Assembly: GCA_030583885.1 (NCBI GenBank)
Contig: CP129480.1
Span: forward strand, 2,792,714-2,856,713
DNA: 64,000 bases
Reading direction: 5' to 3'
Source: Anaerolineales bacterium
GTDB lineage: Bacteria > Chloroflexota > Anaerolineae > Anaerolineales > Villigracilaceae
Shown: positions 8,614 through 21,455 of the stretch, one piece after another
Numbering within the stretch: the first letter of the stretch is position 1
Layout of the letters: each line of letters starts with the position of its first letter
Notes under the pieces: model-generated
Told to the model about the DNA's origin: nothing
The model's input: only the letters and a program-made list of their open reading frames with translations
The model's database searches: none
Translations under genes and position numbers: made by a program

Positions 8614-9318
8614 TTACTCCAGTATCTTCAACGCAACCGGCAGCGCCAGTTTTGCCCACTCGGCGTACATCTTCCCGGAGGGATGCAGGCCATCGCCCGC
8701 GATCAGCGAGGGATCATGGACGGCCTCGCGCGAAACGGGAGTGACGTCCGCATAGGAAACGCCGGCTTTTAGGGATTCTTCAAGATTAACGGCATTGAAC
8801 GCATCGATCTCCTCTGCGACCTTTTCACGATCCCGGCCGTCTGCGAATGGCGTGACGCCCCAATCGGGAATGGACAGGACAAAGACACGCCCGGCATCCT
8901 CGCCCGCGTATTCGATGGCTTTTTCGAGCAAAAAGCGGAATTGCCCGCGGTACTCATCAATGTCATTTCCGCGATACTGGTTATTGACGCCGATCAACAA
9001 CGAAACCATATCATAAGGCGGGCTGATCTCCTGCGCCTGTATACCCTGCCAGAGCTCGGCGGTGGTCCAGCCGGTGCGTGCGATGATGGTCACTTGAATA
9101 CCCCCCTCAATTTCCCCGGGGCGGGGGGAAGATTGCAACAACTCGGCCAATTGATTGGGCCAGCGCTCGTTTTCAGGGACGCTTTCGCCGATGGTGTAGG
9201 AATCGCCGAGGGCAAGATAACGGATGGGTTGCTTTGATGGAACAGGTGTGTTCACAGGACCTCCGCAGGAAACAAGAAGGAGAATGACGGAAACGGGGCG
9301 AAAGATCGATCTCCACAT
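8614..9318 (-). CDS. SGNH/GDSL-family lipoprotein hydrolase
   Basis: A 234-aa protein with a short lipoprotein signal ending in LLLVSCGG. It starts at the ATG giving MWRSIFRPV; a longer in-frame extension is open but would bury the lipobox. SGNH blocks are visible: GDSYTIGESV (nucleophile Ser in block I), LIGVNNQYRG (block III, Asn), and GDGLHPSGKMYAEWA (block V, Asp and His of the triad). These enzymes are esterases or lipases acting on acyl or acetyl groups, and the lipid anchor places this one outside the cytoplasm. The substrate is unknown. It precedes the VOC gene on the same strand. Confidence 0.82.
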   Translation of the reverse strand: MWRSIFRPVSVILLLVSCGGPVNTPVPSKQPIRYLALGDSYTIGESVPENERWPNQLAELLQSSPRPGEIEGGIQVTIIARTGWTTAELWQGIQAQEISPPYDMVSLLIGVNNQYRGNDIDEYRGQFRFLLEKAIEYAGEDAGRVFVLSIPDWGVTPFADGRDREKVAEEIDAFNAVNLEESLKAGVSYADVTPVSREAVHDPSLIAGDGLHPSGKMYAEWAKLALPVALKILE

Positions 9319-9352
9319 CCCCCAATTAAACCACACAGGGATGCTCGTTATG

Positions 9353-9757
9353 CTATCGAAACAATAGCCTGCCAACCACAACCCGGTAATAAACCCAGAC
9401 CGTGTGAAAAGAGAGAAAGGTAAACAGGAGCAGCCACTCCACGGCAAGAATGGGAGCGCCACTCTGGATGATCGAAAGCAGGATGCCGATCGTCGCAGCA
9501 GCGGACCAGATGATCTTCAGGTCGAGCATATTTCGATAAGTCGCCACGCCGGCGTTCCTGCCCAAAAGGGACTCTATGCCGATGCCGAAGAGCGCTGCTG
9601 CCACCAGCCTTGACGCAAACGGGTCTATCGACCGCCAATCCAAAAGTTCAAGGAAGGCCTGCGGGAAAAGAAAGAGCGGGATCGCAAAGGCGATATCGGC
9701 AACGAAATGAACCACGAACCACCGTTTCAGTGAATTGGATACCTGATGGGAGGACAT
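9353..9757 (-). CDS. Small integral membrane protein, unknown
   Basis: A 134-aa protein from an ATG at 9757 with AAGG upstream; in-frame Met codons further upstream lack a ribosome site. About four hydrophobic helices are visible, e.g. HFVADIAFAIPLFLFPQAFL and WLLLFTFLSFHTVWVYY. I do not recognise the family. It lies 34 bp upstream of the SGNH hydrolase on the same strand and may be co-transcribed. It is the last chromosomal-looking gene before the cassette-like region. Confidence 0.6.
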   Translation of the reverse strand: MSSHQVSNSLKRWFVVHFVADIAFAIPLFLFPQAFLELLDWRSIDPFASRLVAAALFGIGIESLLGRNAGVATYRNMLDLKIIWSAAATIGILLSIIQSGAPILAVEWLLLFTFLSFHTVWVYYRVVVGRLLFR

Positions 9758-9890
9758 GCCTTGCTCCATTTCAACAATTGGGTGGATTGCCTGCCAAATT
9801 CCACCAGGATAAATTTGAAAACCAGCGCTGGATGATCTCAAACATCAGGCCATCGGGATCGCACAACCTCCCCCAATGGGGACGATGGCG

Positions 9891-10051
9891 CTGGGCGGGC
9901 GTGGACAAGGATTGGGAGCAGGAAAAACTCGAAGACAGAAAAATGCCTGTAAATCGCGCAGATCGGGCGAGCGAGCCTCCAGCGAGCGTCGCCCAGAGCA
10001 AGCGCATTGGCGCTTGCCATCCCCCAGCGTCAGGTGCACGCTTTGTTAGCC
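9891..10051. other. attC-like site 0 (not interrupted)
   Basis: The right end reads GTGCACGCTTTGTTAGCC, with the R'-type box GTTAGCC at 10045-10051. The interior shares the tracts GGGCGGGCGTGGA and CAGAAAAATGC...TAAATCGCGCAGA with sites 2 and 3. It contains a perfect hairpin, GCAAGCGC-ATTG-GCGCTTGC. The sequence GTCAGGTGCACGC just before R' is the empty version of the place where IS110 sits in the other sites. No good R'' box was found at its left end, so this copy may be truncated. The stop codon of the CPBP gene lies inside R'. Confidence 0.5.
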
Positions 10052-10894
10052 CGCTTCTTGTTGTTTCGGCAATCGGCGAGAAAGACTCCCTATGCCTTCA
10101 ATACCAATAATGACTAAAGCGACAATCCACATCAAAATATCATCTGAATAGGTTGGCAATGTACCAAGCAGGTTGTTAGATAATTGTTGTCCAATATGAA
10201 AAAGTGTTACAAGCAATAAACTTCCTTTTGTATTGTTGTAGATCCATGTGTAGAGGATTGCAACTGGAATAAAATTCACCACTGCCAACAAATATCCAGC
10301 AAAATCGTTTGCTCCTAAATCGCCAAAATAGATCAGCAGGGGGATATGCCAAGCGCCCCAGAAAATACCAACGACAATACTACTCAGCAAGGCATTCAGA
10401 TTATTCTGCAATCTTGGCAGCACGTAACCGCGCCACCCTAGTTCTTCGGCAAATGCGCCTGGAAATGCGAATAAAATTACGATGGGAGCCATGAAGGCTG
10501 CTTGAGAGCCATATACAGAATTTAGAGGAGATATTACTTCATAGGAACTGCCAAGCAGTATGTCAAGAGCCTTTCCCAAATAGAAAATGACCATTTGGAA
10601 GAATAGTGCGAAGATATACCAAAATAATCCCACTCGCCAGATTTTTATCGCTTGAAACAACTTGCCGATGCCAATTTTCCCTAAGACCAGAAAGGATAAT
10701 AGTATTGCGACTAATCCTGGCGTCCAACGTCCTATTCCGCCAACAAGCCCTTCAGGAGCCAATACAGTGGTTTCCCCATGTAATTTGGCGATTGTAGCGG
10801 GAATCCAAATTGTCCAAGATATTGCCAAAGTTAGCAGAAAGAACAGCAAGATTTGATAGCGCGTTATCCAATTTGACGATTTTGTATTCATCAT
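10046..10894 (-). CDS. CPBP-family intramembrane metalloprotease
   Basis: A 282-aa protein with about eight transmembrane helices. The CPBP (CAAX-protease/bacteriocin-processing) motifs are intact: EExxxR in AFAEELGWRGYVLPRL, FxxxH in FWGAWHIPL, and a third His in LFHIGQQ. Members cleave peptides within or near the membrane, and in bacteria are linked to bacteriocin immunity or protein processing. The start at 10894 has AAGGAG five bases upstream. The gene fills one cassette between attC-like sites 0 and 1 but in the minority orientation: its stop lies in the R' box of site 0. Base composition is more AT-rich than the flanking chromosomal genes. Confidence 0.85.
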   Translation of the reverse strand: MMNTKSSNWITRYQILLFFLLTLAISWTIWIPATIAKLHGETTVLAPEGLVGGIGRWTPGLVAILLSFLVLGKIGIGKLFQAIKIWRVGLFWYIFALFFQMVIFYLGKALDILLGSSYEVISPLNSVYGSQAAFMAPIVILFAFPGAFAEELGWRGYVLPRLQNNLNALLSSIVVGIFWGAWHIPLLIYFGDLGANDFAGYLLAVVNFIPVAILYTWIYNNTKGSLLLVTLFHIGQQLSNNLLGTLPTYSDDILMWIVALVIIGIEGIGSLSRRLPKQQEAG

Positions 10895-11012
10895 GCTTGC
10901 TCCTTTTCTTTACTAAAGGGCGGGCTGAGATTCTGCTTGAGAGCAAAATAAACCCGAAGCCAGAAAAATGCTCGAAAAAGCCGCAGAATCCCACTTGTCG
11001 GCTAGTATCATG

Positions 11013-12119
<1,107 letters not shown>

Positions 12120-12204
12120 GACGGACTGGTTTTTCCCTTTAAAGTGGTTTTTGCTCTTGACAATCAAGACAGTTGCTGCACGCTTTGTTAGGCGCATTTT
12201 GCCT

Positions 12205-12232
12205 TTCAAAACCTAATTACATTTGCTATACT
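12205..12232 (+). promoter_or_regulatory. Cassette promoter upstream of radical SAM copy 1
   Basis: TTCAAA (12205-12210), a 16-bp spacer and TGCTATACT (extended -10, hexamer 12227-12232). The same layout with TTCAGA and TGCTATACT precedes radical SAM copy 2. It starts about 12 bp after the R' box, so each cassette seems to carry its own promoter. Confidence 0.5.
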
Positions 12233-12861
12233 CTACCATAAAGGCATACCTTATGTTAGACCAACTTACCATCATCAACACACTGCGTTGTGATTTGAAA
12301 TGCGAACACTGCATACGTGGCTTTCCAAGAGAGCGTCCCGATTTTCCTATGGACATGTTGGATAAACTGCTCATTGAAGCCTTACCATTTGGTGCAAAGC
12401 ACGTTGCCTTGACAGGGGGGGAGCCGCATTTACACCCGTATTTTAAAGAAATGGTTGAAAAGATTGTAAATTATGGCTACACATGGCATTTTGTCAGTCA
12501 TGGACAAAGAATGGAACCATATTTACCTGTTGTCGAAAAACATAAAGAAAAGTTATCACATATTACTTTGAGTATTGACGGCGCAACACCCGAAACTCAT
12601 GATAACATCCGCCAACGTAGAGGAACATTTGATAAAGTTGTCCATTCTGTAAAAGAATATGTGAGATTGGGCTGTAAAGTAAGGATTAGCACAAGTCTCA
12701 ATAATAAGAATAAGGGAGAAGTGGAGGCGTTGCTGGAATTGGCTCATAAGATTGGCGCGCATGGAATTAACTTTGCTGGGACGACACCCACATCGTGGAA
12801 CGCTCATTTGGTTTTGAGTGATCAAGAATCTCTTGATCTATATCAGCATATCTCACAGCTA

Positions 12862-13927
12862 TTCAGGTTAACTGAAGTTGCCTAACAGAAAGACCGGCGG
12901 CATGAAAGAAGCCAAGAAGTAAGTCTGGTCGACGACGCAAGCGAGCAAAACCACGATCAAGCATTGAGCGAATCTCCTCTTTAGAAGTTGGACGAGCATT
13001 TCTGAGATGTTGTTTAACATTTCCGTGACAATACTCTTCCGGATTGAGCTGTGGAGCGTAAGCAGGTAACTCTTCAATCATGATCTCAGGATGCTGGCAG
13101 AGATAAGCTTTGGTGAGCTTGCTAAGATGAATACGGGCTCGATCCCAGATCAAGATGATTTTTCCAGGTACCTGCCTACGGAGGTGTTCAAGTGCCTCAA
13201 TCAAGTTATCGCTTTTTATCGAACCTTCAAAACATTTCTTGTAGATCTTGCCTGTAAGTGTCAGCGCTACGGCTGTCGATAGCGCTCGACGATCTTTGGT
13301 TACCCGTCGAAAAACGGGTCTCTTGCCAGTCCGAGCCCACGTCGTAGCCAATATTTCTTGAAAGGAGAACCCAAATTCATCCCAAAATACGATTTTTGCT
13401 TTGAGACGATGTGACTTTTTTTATCCTTGGCCAATCTCCTAGCAACCAAGCTTCCACTAACTCTTTTTCCTGTTCAATAGCCTGTGGCATTGGCTTTTGT
13501 GGACTGAAACCTAGTTTGCGCAACAATCGATTGAGGTAATTCGGATGATAAGTGACATCAAATTCTCTTTTGATCAATTTTTGGACACGGTCCAATGTCC
13601 AGCGATCAGTTGGATATCCATTCGCCAAAGCCCCTCGTTCCAGCTTCCTCTTTAAGCTTTGCTTTTGTGGATTACTCAACTTCGGCTCGCTACCAGCCGC
13701 TTTTCTTTTTTGGAGTCCGCGCATACCTTTTGTTTCTATGATTCTGGCCCATTGGCCGACCGTGGCCCGGCTTACTCCGAGGTGTCTTGAGATTTCGGCT
13801 TTTGACATTTTTCCAGCTTTCAACAGCCGTCCACCTTCAAGCCGTCTTTCTTCCATTTGTTCTCGGGTTAGGTATGATGGTTTCCATGTCATACCGACTA
13901 TTGTAAATCAATCTAAGTAAACCTGAA
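12862..13927 (-). mobile_element. IS630-family insertion sequence
   Basis: A 1066-bp element inserted at TA, with TA at 12860-12861 and again at 13928-13929. The terminal inverted repeats are TTCAGGTTAACT at the left and the complement of TTCAGGTTTACT at the right. It carries two overlapping-phase transposase frames on the minus strand. It lies inside the radical SAM copy 1 gene. Confidence 0.88.
12863..13892 (-). CDS. IS630-family transposase in two frames
   Basis: The upstream frame (13892-13377) has the helix-turn-helix part (AEISRHLGVSRATVGQWAR). The downstream frame (to 12863) has the DDE catalytic part: Asp in VFWDEFGF, Asp in ILIWDRARIHLS and Glu in LNPEEYCHGNVK. The two phases meet at a run of seven As near 13420; eight As would join them in one frame. 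Many IS630 members use slippage at such A-runs to make the full protein, so this may be programmed rather than decay. All three catalytic acids are present. Confidence 0.85.
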
Positions 13928-14250
13928 TAAGTAAAGATTCAGACCTTCATATTCGTATACTTAGTTCCCTTTATACGCGCGGCGGGGTGGCTTTTTGTAA
14001 CCAACTGCAACTACGTGATTTGATGTTCAACCCGCTCGGCGAAATGATATTTTGTTGCGACACACCTGAACTTGGTTCAGGAATAGGCTCTTTGTGTGAT
14101 TACACACTGGTCGAACTTGTGAAACTATGGTTGAGCCGATCAAATCAGATTCAAGGTATTCGTGCCGAACAGATTGCAGGGGGGGGATATGGGAGAGAAA
14201 TTTGATACCTGCGCTTTCTGCAATTCAATTGGTTTTGGAAAAACACAAAA

Positions 14251-14868
14251 TTAGCTTTGACCTGGTCCGCCACCAGGACTTGGACCTCCGCTAGTAGTGC
14301 TACCACCTGTTGCATCCCCACCGCCTGTTGTATCTCCACCGCCATCCCCGCCATTGTTATTTTGAGGTGGCGCATAAGCAGGTTTCTCAAAGGTAAATGG
14401 CTCGACAGTGCAAATCACATTATTTTGCGAATCGGAAGCAATGACTTTCCAACTATAAATTCCACCCGTAATAAATGATTCGATGTAGCGAGTGTTGTTT
14501 GTGTTTTCGGTATCAAACGATACAACCTGCCCGCTGGGGAAAGTAAATTGGATTTGATAACGTGTTGCTCCTGGCATGGCTTCCCATGAATAGGTGATTT
14601 TTCCAACGGCGGGAAGTTTTGCCCCGTTTTCAGGGGATAACAAACGGAAACAGGGAACTTCTGATGGCGTAGGCGTTTGGGTTGGAGTAGATGTCGGGGT
14701 CTTTGTTTCTGAGGGTAAAGGCGTATTTGTTTTAGAAGGCGTTGCCGTGAGAGTTGCAATTGTATTTATTGCAGGCTTGAAAACTCGTTTGCACGCTGTA
14801 AGAAAACCTGCTCCAATTCCAAGCAAAGTTATTTTGAGAAAATCACGGCGGGAAACTTTGTCTTTCAT
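14251..14868 (-). CDS. Tat-exported lipoprotein A with Gly-rich tail
   Basis: A 205-aa protein with a twin-arginine signal (SRRDFLK) followed by lipobox LTAC, so export in folded form and lipid anchoring are expected. Then come a Thr/Pro linker (residues 35-70) and an FN3-like domain beginning CFRLLSPENGAKL (about 72-160). The tail is GGDGGG, TTGGGDATGG and GGPSPGGG. The gene converges on radical SAM copy 1; the two stop codons overlap at 14251-14254. The 5' half of the gene is identical to lipoprotein C at 17790-18392 while the 3' half differs, so one of them is a recombinant. A substrate role for the radical SAM enzyme is a hypothesis. Confidence 0.8.
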   Translation of the reverse strand: MKDKVSRRDFLKITLLGIGAGFLTACKRVFKPAINTIATLTATPSKTNTPLPSETKTPTSTPTQTPTPSEVPCFRLLSPENGAKLPAVGKITYSWEAMPGATRYQIQFTFPSGQVVSFDTENTNNTRYIESFITGGIYSWKVIASDSQNNVICTVEPFTFEKPAYAPPQNNNGGDGGGDTTGGGDATGGSTTSGGPSPGGGPGQS

Positions 14869-15022
14869 TTTTTCTTTTGACTATCTTTCACGCGAAGCGG
14901 GCTAACGGTTTGCGTTACCCGCGTGTGGGCGGGCGTGGATTCGCTTTGAGATGTAAAAAAAGCCCGAAGCCAGAAAAATGCTCATAAATCGCGCAGACTC
15001 CCACACGTCGGGTAGTATCATG

Positions 15023-16129
<1,107 letters not shown>

Positions 16130-16214
16130 GACGGACTGGTTTTTCCCTTTAAAGTGGTTTTTGCTCTTGACAATCAAGACAGTTGCTGCACGCTTTGTTA
16201 GCCGCGTTTTGCCT

Positions 16215-16242
16215 TTCAGAACCTTTCCGATTTTGCTATACT
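16215..16242 (+). promoter_or_regulatory. Cassette promoter upstream of radical SAM copy 2
   Basis: TTCAGA (16215-16220), 16 bp, then TGCTATACT with hexamer 16237-16242. AAAGG lies eight bases before the ATG at 16263. It is conserved with the copy at 12205. Confidence 0.5.
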
Positions 16243-16262
16243 TTACCATAAAGGTATGACCT

Positions 16263-17183
16263 ATGCTCACTAAACTTATCCTTATTACTACTTATCGCTG
16301 TGACTTGCATTGCCAGCACTGCTTACAGGGATTTCCCAGAGAGCATTCGGATTTCCCTATCGGATTGCTGAATAAACTGCTTACAGAAGCAATGTCTTTC
16401 GGTGCGCGGCATGTAAACCTGACAGGCGGAGAAGCCCATTTACACCCACAATTTGAACATATCGTTGAAACCATTATGGATTATGGCTACTCATGGGGTC
16501 TAATCAGTCACGGGCAACGAGCAGAACCATACTTGCCTTTGATGAAAAAGCATAGAAAAAAATTCAAAACAGTTGGATTGAGCATTGACGGAGCAACTCC
16601 CGAAATACATGATGAACTACGAGGGCGGAAGGACGCATTTGAAAAAGTGACAACGTCTGCAAAGACATATATTGAAAACGGTTTTGAAGTTTGGATAAAG
16701 ACCAGTCTTAACCAGAAAAACAAAATGCAGTTAGAGTCACTAATTGAACTGGCAGCGAATTTAGGCGCAAAAGGAATTAATTTTGCGGGCACAATACCCT
16801 TTGCGTGGAATCAACACCTGTTATTAAGTGACGAAGAAGCTCTCGAGCTTTATCAAAAAATAAACTCAATAAGGTCAAAAGCGCCTGTTAAACTCAAAAC
16901 TTCCAGCGCACTTCATACACGGGGCGGGGTGAATTTTTGTCCAGTCTTGAATTTGAGTGACCTGACCATCAGCCCGCGCGGAAATGTGGATTTTTGTTGC
17001 GACGTCCATCAGCCAAAGGGAGCGATTGGGTCATTGTACGAGAATTCATTATCTGAACTGATTCAAACTTGGCTTGAAAAATCTGCCGCCATGCAAAGTA
17101 AACGGGTTAAGCAAATTTCATCTGGCGCAATGGGCAAAAGATTTGATACCTGCGCTTTTTGCAATGAATATTTTTCATCCTGA
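16263..17183 (+). CDS. Radical SAM protein with SPASM/Twitch-like C-terminus, copy 2 (intact)
   Basis: A 306-aa protein. The SAM-cleaving cluster motif is C13-X3-C17-X2-C20 (YRCDLHCQHC), followed by the SAM-binding LTGGEAHLHP. A Cys-rich C-terminus (C226, C245-C246, C297-X2-C300; FCCDVH and DTCAFC) suggests one auxiliary Fe-S cluster, as in SPASM/Twitch enzymes that modify peptides. It has its own promoter after the attC R' box. It converges with two Tat-lipoprotein genes, overlapping the nearer by 9 bp at the stops. The same pairing at 12253-14868 argues that the genes belong together. Members of this superfamily also include MoaA/PqqE-like enzymes, so peptide modification is an inference. 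The gene is more AT-rich than the chromosomal genes. Confidence 0.85.
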   Translation: MLTKLILITTYRCDLHCQHCLQGFPREHSDFPIGLLNKLLTEAMSFGARHVNLTGGEAHLHPQFEHIVETIMDYGYSWGLISHGQRAEPYLPLMKKHRKKFKTVGLSIDGATPEIHDELRGRKDAFEKVTTSAKTYIENGFEVWIKTSLNQKNKMQLESLIELAANLGAKGINFAGTIPFAWNQHLLLSDEEALELYQKINSIRSKAPVKLKTSSALHTRGGVNFCPVLNLSDLTISPRGNVDFCCDVHQPKGAIGSLYENSLSELIQTWLEKSAAMQSKRVKQISSGAMGKRFDTCAFCNEYFSS

Positions 17184-17783
17184 GCCAATTGTTTGTCCAA
17201 CGATTGGACCACCAACCGTGTTTCCGCCATCGTCACCATTACCACCACCATCATCACCGTCGCCGTTGTTTTGATTTTGTGAAGGCGGATTGTACTCAGG
17301 TTTTTCAAATGTAAACGATTCGGCGGAACAAATAACTTCACCATTGGCATCAAAAGCGATAACGCGCCATTGATATGTGCCGCCCATGCTAAAGGCTTCA
17401 ATATATTGGTCTCTGTTCCTGTCATTTGTCTCAAAAAAAACTGATTGCATTGACGGGAAAATGATTTCTAACTTGTAACTTGTTGCTCCTTGCATGGCTT
17501 CCCAAGAAAATGTGACTCTGCCTACGGTAGGCAGTTTTGCGCCGTTTTCAGGGGACAATAAACGAAAACAAGGAACTTCTGTTGGTGTAGGCGTTTGGGT
17601 TGGAGTGGATGTCGGAGTATTAGTAGGAGGTGGTTCAGGTGTATTTGTATTTGTGGAAGTTGGGGTAAGGGTTGGTACTACTGTTTGTGTAACACGGGGC
17701 ATACAAGACGCAAGAAACGCGCCAATGCTTGTAAGTGCTAACTTTAGAAAATCACGCCGAGAGATTTTAACTTTTTCCATCAT
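17175..17783 (-). CDS. Tat-exported lipoprotein B with Gly/Asp-rich tail
   Basis: A 202-aa paralogue of A and C: twin-arginine signal SRRDFLK, lipobox LASC, Thr/Pro linker, an FN3-like domain starting CFRLLSPENGAKL, and a tail with DDGGGNGDDGGNTVGGPIVG. The tail motif GGNTVGGPxVGQ is shared with C, but not by A. It is 6 bp downstream of C on the same strand and overlaps the radical SAM stop by 9 bp. The tail could be the modified part; this is not shown by sequence. The ATG at 17783 or 17780 may be used. Confidence 0.8.
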   Translation of the reverse strand: MMEKVKISRRDFLKLALTSIGAFLASCMPRVTQTVVPTLTPTSTNTNTPEPPPTNTPTSTPTQTPTPTEVPCFRLLSPENGAKLPTVGRVTFSWEAMQGATSYKLEIIFPSMQSVFFETNDRNRDQYIEAFSMGGTYQWRVIAFDANGEVICSAESFTFEKPEYNPPSQNQNNGDGDDGGGNGDDGGNTVGGPIVGQTIGSG

Positions 17784-17789
17784 GAACTT

Positions 17790-18392
17790 CTAGTTGCCAA
17801 CAACCTGTCCGACGACTGGACCTCCAACCGTGTTTCCGCCGTCATCATCGCCACCATCATCTTGTCCGCCGTTGTTATGATTTTGTGAAGGCGGATTGTA
17901 TTCGGGTTTTTCAAATGTAAATGGTTCAGTAGAACAAATAATTTTACCGTTGGCGTTGAAAGCAGTAACTTTCCACTGATATGCGCCGCCCATGCTAAAG
18001 GCTTCGATATACTGGTCTCTGCTTGTATTATTTGTCTCAAAAAATACTGATTGACTCGACGGCAAGATAATCTCCAATTTGTAAGTGATTGCACCTTGCA
18101 TGGCTTCCCATGAGAAAGTTGTTTTGCCAACATTGAGCAGTTTCGCGCCGTTTTCAGGGGATAACAAACGGAAACAGGGAACTTCTGATGGCGTAGGCGT
18201 TTGGGTTGGAGTAGATGTCGGGGTCTTTGTTTCTGAGGGTAAAGGCGTATTTGTTTTAGAAGGCGTTGCCGTGAGAGTTGCAATTGTATTTATTGCAGGC
18301 TTGAAAACTCGTTTGCACGCTGTAAGAAAACCTGCTCCAATTCCAAGCAAAGTTATTTTGAGAAAATCACGGCGGGAAACTTTGTCTTTCAT
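17790..18392 (-). CDS. Tat-exported lipoprotein C, recombinant of A- and B-type halves
   Basis: A 200-aa protein. From its 5' end to about the SPENGAKL codons it is identical to lipoprotein A. After that it resembles B (tail DDDGGNTVGGPVVGQ). It has twin-arginine signal SRRDFLK and lipobox LTAC. It is followed after 6 bp by gene B. The switch from A-identical to A-divergent is abrupt at 18148, which marks a recombination or gene-conversion edge. Confidence 0.8.
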   Translation of the reverse strand: MKDKVSRRDFLKITLLGIGAGFLTACKRVFKPAINTIATLTATPSKTNTPLPSETKTPTSTPTQTPTPSEVPCFRLLSPENGAKLLNVGKTTFSWEAMQGAITYKLEIILPSSQSVFFETNNTSRDQYIEAFSMGGAYQWKVTAFNANGKIICSTEPFTFEKPEYNPPSQNHNNGGQDDGGDDDGGNTVGGPVVGQVVGN

Positions 18393-18546
18393 TTTTTCTT
18401 TTGACTATCTTTCACGCGAAGCGGGCTAACGGTTTGCGTTACCCGCGTGTGGGCGGGCGTGGATTCGCTTTGAGATGTAAAAAAAGCCCGAAGCCAGAAA
18501 AATGCTCATAAATCGCGCAGACTCCCACACGTCGGGTAGTATCATG

Positions 18547-19653
<1,107 letters not shown>

Positions 19654-20588
19654 GACGGACTGGTTTTTCCCTTTAAAGTGGTTTTTGCTCTTGACAATCA
19701 AGACAGTTGCTGCACGCTTTGTTCGGCGGCGTTCTTCTCCATGTTTCGTATTAATCAAACCAGAAGTATTTCCAATGCGGATGTATTGTGTCATGAACTG
19801 CATACCAACCTTGACTTCTTTTTAACTCATTTGGTGCAAGTAAAAGAAACCAAGAAGTATGACTGAACATTTGATGTTCATCGAGTGGATTATACACAAC
19901 CCATTCCCGTGTGCCGATGTTGTCAAAGAACAATCTTGGCTGTTCAAAAAAAAGATTATAGGCGTTGTCACTTGGGGTGTAATGGAATTTTTCAACACCT
20001 ACTACATTGGGGTAGTAATCTTTCCACATAGCAAGAAGAGAAGATGGATAATTCCCGTATTGAGCATGGTAATCTTCAATGTCTCTGATGTATTCTCCAC
20101 TATTTGCTATCGCATAATCTCTGCTGTGATTGGTTATCGAAGTGCCGAAAAAAAGTTGGAATAAGACTGCCGCGATGGGCACGAACACAAAATAGATTGG
20201 TGCAAGACAAAAGTTGTCGTACTCAACATCTTTTATAGATTTTAGGTTGGGTAGAAGCCTTGAAAAAATAAATACCCAAACGATAACAGAAATGATTGCT
20301 AACGAGAAACCAACTGTTGCAAATGCCACAAGAGAAACTGCAATTGCAATTATTGAAAATAAAATGGTGGAAACATAGGCGAAGTAGTATCTTTTTGGAT
20401 TTACTGCAAGATTTTGCTTTCTTTGGGCTTGTTTTCGCAACTCATAAATTAGCCACAAAATACCAATTGGAACAAGTAATAATAATCCGATTGCAACGCC
20501 AACTTGCGCCGTAATTGAAAGAGGCATGGCTAAGCTATCATATTGTCCAGGAAAGAATGGATAGAAGACACAGAGCAAAATAAATATT

Positions 20589-21455
20589 AGACCTCTTGCA
20601 AAAGTCAAATTGAGTTGAGTTCAAGGTTGTAAATAGCAGCAATCAGGTTGAAGCGCAAAGCAAATCTCTTTCTACGATTGCGATACCTCTCGCTCAAAAT
20701 GCGAAACACTTTCAACTTACGGAATATATGCTCAATCACAATCCGTTTCCGTGCCAAGCTTCGATTGCTCTGTTTCTCTCGTTTCGTCAGAGCATGGTAT
20801 TTGGATTTCTTGAAGGGTGTTTGACTGTTCTGATGAAACTCCATCAATCCTTGATAGCCCGCATCTGCCAGAATACGCAGATGTTCAGAGAACTCACAGG
20901 CATCGTCTTTGAACAGTTGGAAGTCGTGTTTGCTTCCATGACTAAAGGCGGTGGTTATGATTTGGGTACTTTTTCGATCAGCCATCACCTGCGCTTTTTG
21001 GGTGTGACGCTTCTTTTTGCCACTGTAATGCCGTTTTTGGCTTTTTTTGGACGTTCCACTGGCTGTTCGCTGACATCAACCAGCACTACCTCGAACACCG
21101 TGTCACTGGCTTGGAGTGCCTTTTTGCCAGGCAAACGAAACTTTTTTGAACGGACTAAGGCCTCCTCTACCTTGCGAATGGTGCGGCAAACGGTTGCTTC
21201 ACTGACACCATAGGATTGCGCAATATGAAATTCTGTGCGATATTCTCGCCAGTACATCAAGGTCATCAACAACTGATCGGCTCGGCTCAGTTTTGGCGGT
21301 CTCCCGAAGTCTCGCAGCCCTTTCTCAATGACTGTGAGCATCTGCTCGAAGGTTTCGCGCTGGACGCCAGTTAGCCGTTTGAAGTCACTACCTTTGAGAT
21401 GTGCGATTGTCTTATAGTTCATGTGCCTATTATGGCACACTTATGCAAGAGGTCT
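20589..21455 (-). mobile_element. IS5-family insertion sequence
   Basis: An 867-bp element with 12-bp perfect terminal inverted repeats AGACCTCTTGCA / TGCAAGAGGTCT. ATT direct repeats flank it at 20586-20588 and 21456-21458. It carries a two-frame transposase. Confidence 0.88.
20605..21440 (-). CDS. IS5-family transposase in two overlapping frames
   Basis: The first frame (21440-20985) has the helix-turn-helix part (LTGVQRETFEQM, GVSEATVCRTIRKVEEAL) and the first catalytic Asp region (VLVDVSEQPVERP). The second (20988-20605) has GYQGLMEFHQN and the C-terminal Glu region (IVIEHIFRKLKVFR). Stop and start overlap as TGATG. A CCAAAAAG tract just upstream could serve as a slip site, as in other two-frame IS5 elements. 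The two parts together have normal length for the family. Confidence 0.83.

Larger units (their letters stand above)
12253..14254 (+). pseudogene. Radical SAM/SPASM-like protein, copy 1, broken by IS630
   Basis: It starts at the ATG giving MLDQLTIINTLRCDLKCEHC, with a CX3CX2C cluster motif and LTGGEPHLHP. The frame runs to 12861 and resumes at 13928. Removing the IS630 element with one TA copy restores one frame (Q-L-S-K-D-S-D-L), continuing into FNPLGEMIFCCDTPELGSG. A second lesion is a run of eight Gs near 14180. Seven Gs would keep the frame to GEKFDTCAFCN and a stop at 14252; with eight it stops early. It would otherwise resemble the 306-aa intact copy at 16263 throughout. Its 3' end meets the lipoprotein gene's stop codon tail to tail. 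The G run could be a sequencing error; the IS insertion is certain. Confidence 0.85.
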
